Assembly: GCF_018310535.1 (NCBI RefSeq)
Contig: NZ_CP074102.1
Location: 8,680,001 to 8,744,000 of the forward strand
Reading direction: 5' to 3'
DNA length: 64,000 nucleotides
Source of the DNA: Streptomyces mirabilis
GTDB taxonomy: Bacteria > Actinomycetota > Actinomycetes > Streptomycetales > Streptomycetaceae
Position numbers and translations under genes: made by a program. This document shows, one piece after another, positions 7,931-15,274 of this stretch; position 1 is the first letter of the stretch; every line of letters begins with the position of its first letter. The notes beneath the pieces are model-generated. The model did no database searches and was not told the origin of the DNA. It saw only the letters and a program-made list of their open reading frames with translations.

Positions 7931-8809
7931 ATGCCGACCCAAGAGGTGCGTCCCACGATCCATATTCCGGGGACCACCAGCCACACCATCGCCCCGCGTG
8001 CAGGCCGTCACAGCCGCGAGGGCACCCTGCGCTACCGCAAAGCGGGCGCCGGAGCTCCCCTGGTCCTGCTGCACACTCTGCGCACGCAGGCCGAGCACTT
8101 CCGCTTCCTCATGCCGCTGATCGCGGATCAGTACACCGTGTACGCCCTCGATCTGCCGGGGATGGGCTACTCGGAGATCGTGCCCGGCGCGTCGTACGAA
8201 GAGCCGGCGCTGCGCGCGGGCGTCGAACGGCTCCTCACCGAACTCGACCTCTACGACGTGACATTGGTCGGGGAGTCGTTGGGCGGGGTGCTCGCCCTCA
8301 CCACCGCCGCCGATCTGCCGGAGCGGGTACGGCGCGTCGTCGCGGTGAACGCGTACGACTACCGAGACGGAATCGCCCGGTCCAGTGTCCTCGCTCGTGT
8401 GGTGATCGGCGGGATTATCGCTCCGGGGGTGGGTCCGGTGATCGCCCAGCAGGAGCCCAAGCCCGTCCTGCGTAGAATCCTGCAGGGCGGCGTGGGTGAC
8501 AAGGCCGCTTTTCGGGAGGACTACCTGGACGAGCTCCTCCGGTCAGGCAGGCGTCCCGGCTTCCCGACCGTCGCCCGCGCTCTGTACCGGAACATGCCCA
8601 GCCTCATCGCGGCACGCGCGCGCTACCCCGAGGTCGAGGCTCCCGTCCACCTCGTCTACGGCGAGAACGACTGGTCCCGGCCCTCGGACCGGGAAGCCAA
8701 CAAGAAGCTGCTGCCCGCCGCCGACTTCACAGAGGTACCGGGAGCGCACCACTTCATCGCCCTGGAGAGGCCGGAAATAGTGGCCGACTTGTTGAACGCG
8801 ATGGCATGA
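7931..8809 (+). CDS. Alpha/beta hydrolase, copy 1
   Basis: 292-residue alpha/beta-hydrolase fold protein. Oxyanion region VLLHTLRTQAEHF, nucleophile elbow LVGESLGG (Ser nucleophile), an acidic residue near YGENDWSRPSD, and the catalytic histidine in VPGAHHFIALERP. It is closely similar along its whole length, and identical in length, to the protein at 12969-13847. The 5' leader also matches (CGTATCCGAATCACC and ACACAA-GGAG upstream of both), so the two arose by duplication. Likely an esterase or epoxide-hydrolase-like detoxification enzyme. The substrate is not deducible. Confidence 0.9.
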   Translation: MPTQEVRPTIHIPGTTSHTIAPRAGRHSREGTLRYRKAGAGAPLVLLHTLRTQAEHFRFLMPLIADQYTVYALDLPGMGYSEIVPGASYEEPALRAGVERLLTELDLYDVTLVGESLGGVLALTTAADLPERVRRVVAVNAYDYRDGIARSSVLARVVIGGIIAPGVGPVIAQQEPKPVLRRILQGGVGDKAAFREDYLDELLRSGRRPGFPTVARALYRNMPSLIAARARYPEVEAPVHLVYGENDWSRPSDREANKKLLPAADFTEVPGAHHFIALERPEIVADLLNAMA

Positions 8810-8854
8810 CCGCGAGGGCCTGAATGGTCGCGCGGTCGACGAGCCGCTTCGGTC

Positions 8855-9045
8855 CTAGGCCAAGATCGCAACGCGGAGCTGGGCCATCCCCTTGGGCAGC
8901 GCCGAATGCCGCAGGTCGTACGGGTGCTGCTTCGCAAGCGGCGTGTTGGTGAGCGCGGGTGGCAGGGCGAGCGCGCGGGTTTCGTGCCAGTCCCGGTGGT
9001 AGCTGGTGCGGCTGATGATCTGGCCGCCTCCCGTGAAGAACAGCC
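8855..9045 (-). pseudogene. Tyrosine recombinase C-terminal remnant
   Basis: The minus-strand segment reads SYHRDWHETRALALPPALTN, then PLAKQHPYDLRHSAL. This matches the box-II region of streptomycete phage-type integrases (YHRVWHxARxxAL, then RPYDLRHxALSLW). The sequence loses similarity right after HSAL, and neither the second His box nor the tyrosine is present. It is fused upstream to an MMPL relic, showing that a deletion joined two unrelated genes. Confidence 0.6.
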
Positions 9046-9543
9046 GCGTCGCGCGCATGGGTCGAGACGGCATTGCCGTCGAAGGTGACCGACACCGGGC
9101 CGTGGCGCCCTCGGCGTCGGTGATCTTGGCGCTCGTGGCGCCGAGCTGCTCGGCGTACGCCGGAGCACCGCGCCTTCCTCCTTCGAGGTTGCGTCGAACT
9201 TCAGCACAGGCAGCGAGTCGATGGACTTCACCGCGTCGCTATCGAAGGAGCGCTCCATGGTGTCGAAGACCTGGCGGCCCTAACAGCTGCTCGACAGTTG
9301 CTGCACGTTGATAGAGCCGAACTCGATCCGCATGAACGGCGCGCCGAGCGCCAGCAGCAGGCCCACCGTGCCCACCACCACAATGGCCTGACGCCGCAGC
9401 AAGCCGCGCCCGAGCCGGCACCAGGCACCCTCGCTCGCCATCGTCGACCGCACGGCCTTCTTGCAGCGGCGCAGCTGGAAGGCATTGGCCTTCGGGCAGA
9501 GAACGGCGGCCGGCGCGGGCGTGCGCGTTTTCGGATCGCTCAC
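9046..9543 (-). pseudogene. MMPL-family exporter internal fragment
   Basis: On the minus strand GAWCRLGRGLLRR, then IVVVGTVGLLLALGAPFMRI and EFGSINVQQL, correspond to the second membrane-domain entry of MMPL/RND transporters. After a stop near 9283, further pieces in shifted frames (EQLGATSAKITDAEG, VSVTFDGNAVSTHARDA) match the following extracellular domain. Several frameshifts and missing ends mean it cannot function. It lies between the hydrolase operon and the MFS gene and probably marks an old insertion or deletion. Confidence 0.6.
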
Positions 9544-9576
9544 AGGTCAGCGGCTCCCCGCTCACTTGCGCCATGG

Positions 9577-9614
9577 AAACCGATCTGTTTACCTGAGTGG
9601 AAACAGATCGGTTT
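9577..9614. promoter_or_regulatory. Paired TetR-type operators upstream of the MFS exporter
   Basis: AAACCGATCTGTTT (9577-9590) and AAACAGATCGGTTT (9601-9614), centres 24 bp apart. Each has one changed core base, in opposite arms, so the 38-bp block as a whole is also an inverted repeat around its middle. It ends 41 bases before the MFS start. Confidence 0.82.
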
Positions 9615-9655
9615 CCGGTCGGTGTTCGGCCTATGACCAGCAACAAAGGGAAGAC

Positions 9656-11155
9656 ATGACTACCACCTTCGACCGTGAGGCACCCGCCTCCGGGAAAGCA
9701 GACTCGGGCCGCCGCGGCTCACATGCCGTGCGCTGGTGGGTGCTCGTCGTGCTGGGCACGGCGCAGCTCATGGTCACGCTCGACGCGACCGTCGTGAACA
9801 TCGCGCTGCCCGAAGCGCAACACGACCTCGGTTTCAGCGACGGCAGCCGGCAGTGGGTCATCACGGGGTATGCCCTGGCGTTCGGCAGCCTGCTGCTGCT
9901 CGGGGGCCGACTCGGCGACCTGTTCGGCCGACGTACGACCTTCGTGACCGGCCTGATCGGTTTCGCGGCCGCATCCGTCGTCGGCGGCGCGGCCACCAGC
10001 TTCGAAATACTCGTCGCGGCACGCGCGGCCCAGGGCCTCTTCGCCGCTCTGCTCGCGCCCGCGGCGCTCTCACTGCTCAGCGTGACCTTCACCCAGCCGG
10101 CCGAAAGGCCGAAAGCCTTCGGCATCTTCAGTGCGTTGTCCGGTGCGGGCGCAGCGGTCGGACTCCTGCTCGGCGGCATGCTGACCGAATGGGCGTCGTG
10201 GCGCTGGGTGATGTACGTGAACGTCATCTTCGCGGCCGTCGCGCTGGCTGGTGCGCTGCTGTTGCTGGCCAAGCCCGTGGTCACCAAGCGACCCAAAATA
10301 GATATTCCTGGCACCGTCGTGGTGAGCGCCGCGCTGTTCGGCATCGTCTACGGGTTCGCGCACGTCGAATCCACCAGTTGGACCGACCCGGTCGCCCTCG
10401 GCTCCGTGATCAGCGGCGTGGTGCTGCTCGCGGTCTTCGCATGGCTGGAGCTCAGGGTCGCGCATCCGCTGCTGCCGCTGCGCGTCGTGCTGGACCGGAC
10501 CCGAGGTGGTTCGTTCCTGGCCGTGTTCGTCCTGGGCATGGGAATGTTCTCGATCTTCCTGTTCCTGACCTACTACTTGGAGGCCAGCATCGGCTACTCG
10601 CCGATCGAGGCCGGTCTGTCCTTCCTGCCAATGGTCGGCGGCATCGTCGCCTCGTCGACCACGGTGCCTTCACTGCTGCTGCCCAAGGTCGGCCCGAAGG
10701 CCGTGGTCAGCGTCAGCTTCCTGGTCTCCGCATCCGGCATGGCCCTGCTGACCCAGCTCACGCTGGACAGTAGCTACGTCGCCAACATCATGCCGGGCAT
10801 GATCCTGTTGGGTCTCGGTATCGGTGGGGTGATGACCACCGCGTTCCAGGGTGCGACCGCAGGCGTGCACCACGAGGACGCGGGCGTCGCCTCGGCGCTG
10901 ATCAACACCAGCCAGCAGGTGGGCGGCTCGATCAGCACGGCACTGCTGACCACCGTTGCCTCATCGGCCGCGACCGACTACCTGTCCTCGCACAAGCCCG
11001 GCGCGCTGACCGTGGCCCAGGCCGGGGTCGAGAGCTACACGTCCACCCTGGTGTGGGGCGCCGGGATCTTCGTCGTCGGTGCCGTGCTCGCGGCGTTCCT
11101 GTTGCCGAATTCGGCCCTGGCGCCGTCGGAGGGCGAGCCCGTGATCGCCCACTGA
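9656..11155 (+). CDS. DHA2-type MFS multidrug exporter (EmrB/QacA family)
   Basis: 499-residue membrane protein with about 14 hydrophobic segments, as in the drug:H+ antiporter-2 family. Diagnostic motifs: LDATVVNIALPEA in the first helix (motif D1), GGRLGDLFGRR in loop 2-3 (motif A), and the helix-5 segment GAGAAVGLLLGG (motif C). It should export small hydrophobic compounds across the cytoplasmic membrane. AAAGGGAAG lies before ATG 9656. The double operator at 9577-9614 puts it under the same TetR control as the SDR and hydrolase genes, so the substrate may be the regulator's inducer. Confidence 0.93.
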   Translation: MTTTFDREAPASGKADSGRRGSHAVRWWVLVVLGTAQLMVTLDATVVNIALPEAQHDLGFSDGSRQWVITGYALAFGSLLLLGGRLGDLFGRRTTFVTGLIGFAAASVVGGAATSFEILVAARAAQGLFAALLAPAALSLLSVTFTQPAERPKAFGIFSALSGAGAAVGLLLGGMLTEWASWRWVMYVNVIFAAVALAGALLLLAKPVVTKRPKIDIPGTVVVSAALFGIVYGFAHVESTSWTDPVALGSVISGVVLLAVFAWLELRVAHPLLPLRVVLDRTRGGSFLAVFVLGMGMFSIFLFLTYYLEASIGYSPIEAGLSFLPMVGGIVASSTTVPSLLLPKVGPKAVVSVSFLVSASGMALLTQLTLDSSYVANIMPGMILLGLGIGGVMTTAFQGATAGVHHEDAGVASALINTSQQVGGSISTALLTTVASSAATDYLSSHKPGALTVAQAGVESYTSTLVWGAGIFVVGAVLAAFLLPNSALAPSEGEPVIAH

Positions 11156-11370
11156 GCCTGAATCCACCGGGGATACGCGCCTGCCACAACGAGTGGACTG
11201 CGGGAAATGCCCTGCTACCTGCGCTGATTGGTGTCCTCAAGGCACAGATCAGCGTAGGAAGGCAGGGCAGTCTCCGAGATGGTGCCCACTGCTATGCGCG
11301 CGATCCGTCTTCAGGGAACTGATCCTCGCAGGTAGCGGGCACCTTCCGTCAACACGGCGTCAGATCCACG

Positions 11371-11756
11371 ATGGGCTGCATTTCCGGGGCCGATGGTCAC
11401 ACCGGTCTGGCGGGCGCGGCCAGCCTCATGGGGATGTGCCCCTCCTGTCTGCCGCTGCTGTGGCTGTACCCGGTGTGCGCCATCGCGATCTCCGGGATCG
11501 GTGGGCTCAAGGTGCTGCCCGTCTGCTACCGCTTCCTCGCAGAGTTCGAGCCACTGCGGTAGGACACCGGCGGTATCCGCTCGATCCTCTACAACGGCGC
11601 CCAGTGGGCGCGAGCCCGGCCAGGGGCTGGGTGTGGATGGCCGTCGGCCTCATCGCGGACGCACTCTCCGGCTTCGGGGGTGACGGGCGGCCGCCAGGGG
11701 CTGCACCGCGCCCCCCGCCCGGACGAAGCCCCGAGAAGACCTCCGCCCCGGCCTAG
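11371..11756 (+). pseudogene. Degenerate small membrane protein gene
   Basis: The first frame reads a hydrophobic, cysteine-containing segment (MGMCPSCLPLLWLYPVCAIA) and stops after FEPLR. The same frame continues after the stop with DTGGIRSILYNGAQWARA, and a second shift gives VWMAVGLIADALSGFGG. Together they look like one broken membrane protein of unknown family. No neighbour explains it. The segment could also be chance reading frames. Confidence 0.35.
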
Positions 11757-11822
11757 CGGAACCGTACTCACATGCCCGCCCGGCCCGTGGGCGGCGCGAA
11801 GATCGCCCCGGCAAAGCGCCGT

Positions 11823-11836
11823 AAACCGATCGGTTT
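11823..11836. promoter_or_regulatory. TetR-type operator at the intact tetR promoter
   Basis: Perfect palindrome AAACCGATCGGTTT, 32 bases upstream of the TetR ATG (11869). The same distance separates the operator and start of the broken copy. This implies autoregulation by a single site and supports this TetR as the protein that recognises the palindrome. Confidence 0.82.
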
Positions 11837-11868
11837 TCAATTTGTCCACATTGAGTTAACCTCGCGGT

Positions 11869-12438
11869 ATGACCACCGAAGTGAAGCCAAGTACCAGAGA
11901 GCGGCTGCTGGAGGCAGCGGCCACGCTCACCTATCGAGACGGTGTCAGCATCGGCATCGACGCCGTGTGCAAGGCAGCCGGAGTGTCGAAGCGCTCCCTG
12001 TACCAACTGTTCGAGAGCAAGGACGAACTGCTCGCGGCGAGTCTGGAGGAGCGCTCCTCCGCCTTCGTGGCGACCCTCCTGCCCGCGGCGGACGACGGTC
12101 GGTCACCTCGCGAGCGGATCCTGCACGTCTTCGACCAGTTGGAGGAGCAGGCGGGTACGCCCGACTTCCAAGGCTGCCGATACCTGGCTGCTCAGATCGA
12201 GCTCAAAGGCCAGAGCCACCCCGCGAGCCGAGTGGCCCACCGGGTCAAGGCGAACCTGACAGCCTTCTTCCGCGCCGAGGCCGAACAGGGCGGGGCGAGC
12301 GATCCCGACCTGCTGGCCCGGCAGCTCATCTTGGTCTTCGACGGCGCCAGCGCCCGCGCCGGGATCGGCGCCGACAAACTGACCGGGCTCGTCGCGCCCA
12401 CGGTGGCCACCCTGCTCGGCGCGGCAGGCATGCGCTGA
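11869..12438 (+). CDS. TetR-family transcriptional regulator, intact copy
   Basis: 189-residue TetR regulator of normal length. The N-terminal domain has STRERLLEAAATLTYRDG and the helix-turn-helix AVCKAAGVSKRSLYQLFESK. The ligand-binding half includes ILHVFDQLEEQAG and ends GLVAPTVATLLGAAGMR. It is a close paralogue of the broken gene at 6198-6748 and retains the 19 bases lost there. I infer that it represses the genes carrying AAACCGATCGGTTT palindromes between 5.8 and 12.9 kb, and that it is now the only functional repressor of the set in this window. Confidence 0.9.
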   Translation: MTTEVKPSTRERLLEAAATLTYRDGVSIGIDAVCKAAGVSKRSLYQLFESKDELLAASLEERSSAFVATLLPAADDGRSPRERILHVFDQLEEQAGTPDFQGCRYLAAQIELKGQSHPASRVAHRVKANLTAFFRAEAEQGGASDPDLLARQLILVFDGASARAGIGADKLTGLVAPTVATLLGAAGMR

Positions 12439-12716
12439 CGCATCCCTTTTCGAGCGGGTGCCGTGACCGTGCGCTCCCCGGGTTGATGGCTTCATGTCCC
12501 TGACTCCCGGCAATCGGAGGGGAGCTTGATGGCCGTAAAGGGTGTTGACGAGCATGCCGCGCGCAGGGAAGGCCGCCGTCTCGTCGACACCAGCACCCAA
12601 CGCCGGGTGCACGGTTCCTCAGGGCCTCATCCAGCCGGCCCGGACCACTTCGCCGCATCACCCTGGGCCTCGGCCGCTGCCGCGGCGGCGTAGCCCTACA
12701 CCTGCATCTGGAGTGT

Positions 12717-12835
12717 TCAGAGGTGCCGTAGCTTGAGCGCGAACTCGGCGACCGCTGCGCGGATGACACTTTCGCGTCTCTCCTGCGCACTGACCCTGTT
12801 GCTGCGGATGGCAACCTCAGCCTTGTGAGCGGAAA
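12717..12835 (-). pseudogene. Third TetR-family remnant (first helix only)
   Basis: On the minus strand the segment reads SNRVSAQERRESVIRAAV, then AEFALKLRHL and a stop at 12717. This is the beginning of a TetR DNA-binding domain (RVSAxERRESVIxAAxxEFA), cut off before the helix-turn-helix. No start codon sits at the usual place (ATC instead of ATG before RSNR). It is divergent from hydrolase copy 2 with the operator pair between, the classic layout of a TetR and its target, so the target's original local regulator has been lost. Confidence 0.6.
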
Positions 12836-12870
12836 CCGATCGGTTTACGATGATGGAAACCGGTCGGTTT
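12833..12870. promoter_or_regulatory. Paired TetR-type operators upstream of hydrolase copy 2
   Basis: AAACCGATCGGTTT at 12833-12846 and AAACCGGTCGGTTT at 12857-12870. Centres are 24 bp apart, with the same intervening ATGATGG motif style as at 7080-7090 (GTGATGG). About 100 bases separate the block from the hydrolase start. Confidence 0.85.
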
Positions 12871-12968
12871 CTCAATGAATCCAAGGGCTGGGCCATGGTC
12901 ACGCCCCTTCGGGCGAACCGTATCCGAATCACCTGTCCGCAGCAGTTCACACAAAGGGAGCCAGCGAG

Positions 12969-13847
12969 ATGCCCAGCCCAGAGCCACGTCCCACGATTCA
13001 CATTCCGGGGACCACCAGCCACACCCTCGCTTCGCGCGGGAGACGCAACGACCGCGAGGGAACCCTGCGCTACCTCAAGGCGGGCACCGGTGCTCCCGTC
13101 GTCCTGCTGCACACCGTACGCACCCAGGCCGAGCACTTCCGCCACCTCATCCCCCTGATCGCGGACCAGTACACGGTGTACGCCCTCGACCTGCCGGGGA
13201 TGGGCTACTCCGAGATCGTGCCCGGCGCCTCGTACGACGAGCCGGCCATGCGCGCGGGCGTCAAGCGGCTCCTCACCGAACTGGACCTCCACGACGTGAC
13301 GTTGGTCGGGGAGTCCATGGGGGCGGTGCTCGCCCTGACCTCCGCGGCCGATCTCCCGGAGCGGGTACGGCGCGTCGTCGCGGTCAACACGTACGACTTC
13401 CGCGACGGAATCGCCCGGTCGAGTCTCCTCGCCCGCGTGGTTGTCAGCGGTGTCCTCATGCCGGGAGTGGGCCCGGTGATCGCCGGGGTGGAGCCCAAGG
13501 CCGCCCTCCGCAGGATCCTGCAGGGCGGGCTGGGCGACAAGGCTGCTTTGCGGGCAGACTACGTCGACGAGCTCCTCCAGGTGGGCAGCCGCCCCGGCTA
13601 CCCGACCGTCGCCCGGGCCGTGTACCAGAGCCTGCCCAGTCTCATCGCCGCCCGCTCGCGCTACCCCGAGGTCAAGGCACCCGTCCACCTCGTCTACGGG
13701 GAAAACGACTGGTCCCGACCCTCGGACCGGGAGGCCAACACGGAACTACTGCCGGCCGCCGACTTCACGCAGGTGCCGGGAGCGGGCCACTTCATCGCGC
13801 TGGAACGGCCCGGCATCCTCGCCGATCTGTTGAGCGCAGCGGCGTGA
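12969..13847 (+). CDS. Alpha/beta hydrolase, copy 2
   Basis: 292-residue alpha/beta hydrolase, closely similar paralogue of the protein at 7931-8809. Nucleophile elbow LVGESMGAVLAL, acidic region YGENDWSRPSD, catalytic His in VPGAGHFIALERPG. Upstream AAAGGGAGCC provides the ribosome binding site. Unlike copy 1 it has no SDR partner in front and stands alone behind its own operator pair. The conserved 5' leader and equal length show a recent segmental duplication. Confidence 0.9.
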   Translation: MPSPEPRPTIHIPGTTSHTLASRGRRNDREGTLRYLKAGTGAPVVLLHTVRTQAEHFRHLIPLIADQYTVYALDLPGMGYSEIVPGASYDEPAMRAGVKRLLTELDLHDVTLVGESMGAVLALTSAADLPERVRRVVAVNTYDFRDGIARSSLLARVVVSGVLMPGVGPVIAGVEPKAALRRILQGGLGDKAALRADYVDELLQVGSRPGYPTVARAVYQSLPSLIAARSRYPEVKAPVHLVYGENDWSRPSDREANTELLPAADFTQVPGAGHFIALERPGILADLLSAAA

Positions 13848-14009
13848 CCGCCGCCCGACGTCCTGGCACGCAAAGGAACGGTGCATGACCGAAGCGCCGC
13901 CGAGATCATGTGGCAGTGGGTCGCATCGTCGGCGATAGTGGCTGATCAGGGCTCTGGCCTGATATACCTGGCGCCACCTGGGCATCGCCCTCGAAGCGGG
14001 CCCGCAGCG

Positions 14010-14606
14010 TCATTCCTCGGACGGACGGAAGGCAACGACGTTGTCTGCGCCCAGCGAGCGGGGCGCCGACTGGCTTTGCTGGTCGGTGAGGACCGCAGCG
14101 GCCCGATTCGAGCGACCGCCTCCGGCAGGTCCCCGACGCCGAGAACCCCCTCCGTAGGCATCGTCCCCCACCGCCCCGAGTCCGGGACCCTGACCACGTA
14201 CCACGCCCTCAACAGGCACCTCCCCTGAAGCTTGAACTCGCACAATCATCAGGGAATTCACATACAGGTGATCGGCGCTGGACTCGCCGACCTTCGGCCT
14301 CCGGCAGGCGTGCGGAGGGCCGTTGGCCTGCGGAAAGTGTTGGAAATGGCACTGCCTGTCGACGTACAACTTGTGCGCGAGCTGGGCTCCGCATCCGCCG
14401 AGCAGGAGTCCGCACCAGAAGGTGTCGTGGGCATGAGAGCGGCGGAACCCGTCCAGCTCGATGGCCTCGGTCGGCAGTACGACGGGTACGTCCGAGTGCT
14501 CGTCCCCGATCACTGCCGTCTGCACCAGTCGTGTGTCCCGCACTACGACGACCCCCAATCGCCCATGGGCAACGATAGATGCCGCTGTGTCACGGGGCAT
14601 GAGCAT
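14010..14606 (-). pseudogene. CoiA-like family protein, 3'-truncated
   Basis: From the ATG at 14606 the frame reads RDTRLVQTAVIGDEHSDVPV, then FWCGLLLGGCGAQLAHKLY, CHFQHFP and GESSADHLYV. This resembles the N-terminal cysteine-containing domain of actinobacterial competence-protein-CoiA-like proteins often carried by Streptomyces plasmids and chromosome arms. After HLYV the similarity I recall ends, and the rest (to 14010) looks like unrelated DNA kept open by high GC. The family has a zinc-like Cys/His cluster before a restriction-endonuclease-type domain. That catalytic domain is missing, so the gene is probably dead. Confidence 0.5.
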
Positions 14607-14734
14607 CACGGAGGCCGACCTCGTCAGCCGGGATCTCAGCGAGCGCGAGCAGCGCACTCTGGAGACTGCCCGCGCGTTCGGGATCGGGTACACCCGAGCA
14701 GGTACAGCTGGTTGTGGGGCTGATGGTGCTACCT

Positions 14735-15067
14735 CTAGACGGCGAACTGGATCTGTCCGAACCAGGCGCGGAAGGCGTAGGTGAGCGCGAGCATTCCGGG
14801 CGAGAAGAGGCTGGCCCACACCATCCCCATCACCACGGGGTTGACGTCCGCCCTGCGCAGATCGCTGAACATCAGCCCGAAGCCAACGGTCATGAGAAGG
14901 ACTACGGGCGGGGCGATCAGGATGGCGAAGGCGGTGCGCAGCTGCCGACGGCCGTAGAAGCTGCCGATGAACAGGTGGGCGCAGATGATCAGCGGTGGCA
15001 GGAGCCAGAAGGACGGATAGCTGGAGTAGTGGGAGAAGTAGGCGACGCTGCCGGTCACGAAGGCCAC
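14735..15067 (-). CDS. Small integral membrane protein of unknown function
   Basis: 110 residues with three or four hydrophobic helices (YPSFWLLPPLIICAHLFIG, FAILIAPPVVLLMTVGFGLM, VWASLFSPGMLALTYAF). The frame stays open upstream to a TAG near 15142, with natural-looking sequence (HPGFVAF) before the GTG at 15067, so the N-terminus may be longer or truncated. I do not recognise the family. It could be the remaining part of a larger membrane protein. Confidence 0.5.
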   Translation of the reverse strand: MAFVTGSVAYFSHYSSYPSFWLLPPLIICAHLFIGSFYGRRQLRTAFAILIAPPVVLLMTVGFGLMFSDLRRADVNPVVMGMVWASLFSPGMLALTYAFRAWFGQIQFAV

Positions 15068-15163
15068 GAAGCCCGGGTGCGCGAGCGCGACGGCGGTGAG
15101 GGCGGTCCGGGCGGTCCGGCCCGTGATCGTGTGAACGAACTACGTGACAGCGCCCTTTTTTGG

Positions 15164-15197
15164 GGGTCTGGCGCAAGTTCCGTGATGTGCCAGACCC
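15164..15197. repeat. Inverted repeat between the repeat protein and the membrane protein
   Basis: GGGTCTGGC at 15164-15172 pairs with GCCAGACCC at 15189-15197. A run of six T lies on the left side on the plus strand. The order (T run before the stem on plus, A run after it on minus) does not make a normal intrinsic terminator for either direction, so its role is unclear. Confidence 0.4.
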
Positions 15198-15274
15198 GAA
15201 CTCGAGCCGCCCAGGCGGGGGTGTGCCGGAGTTCAGGGTCAGACCGCCATGGCCGCCCTGCGGGGTGGCGGTGT

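Noticed and set aside
15164-15197. Intrinsic terminator for the repeat-protein gene
   Set aside because: The stem is real but the homopolymer run is on the wrong side: the transcript would have A residues after the stem, not U.
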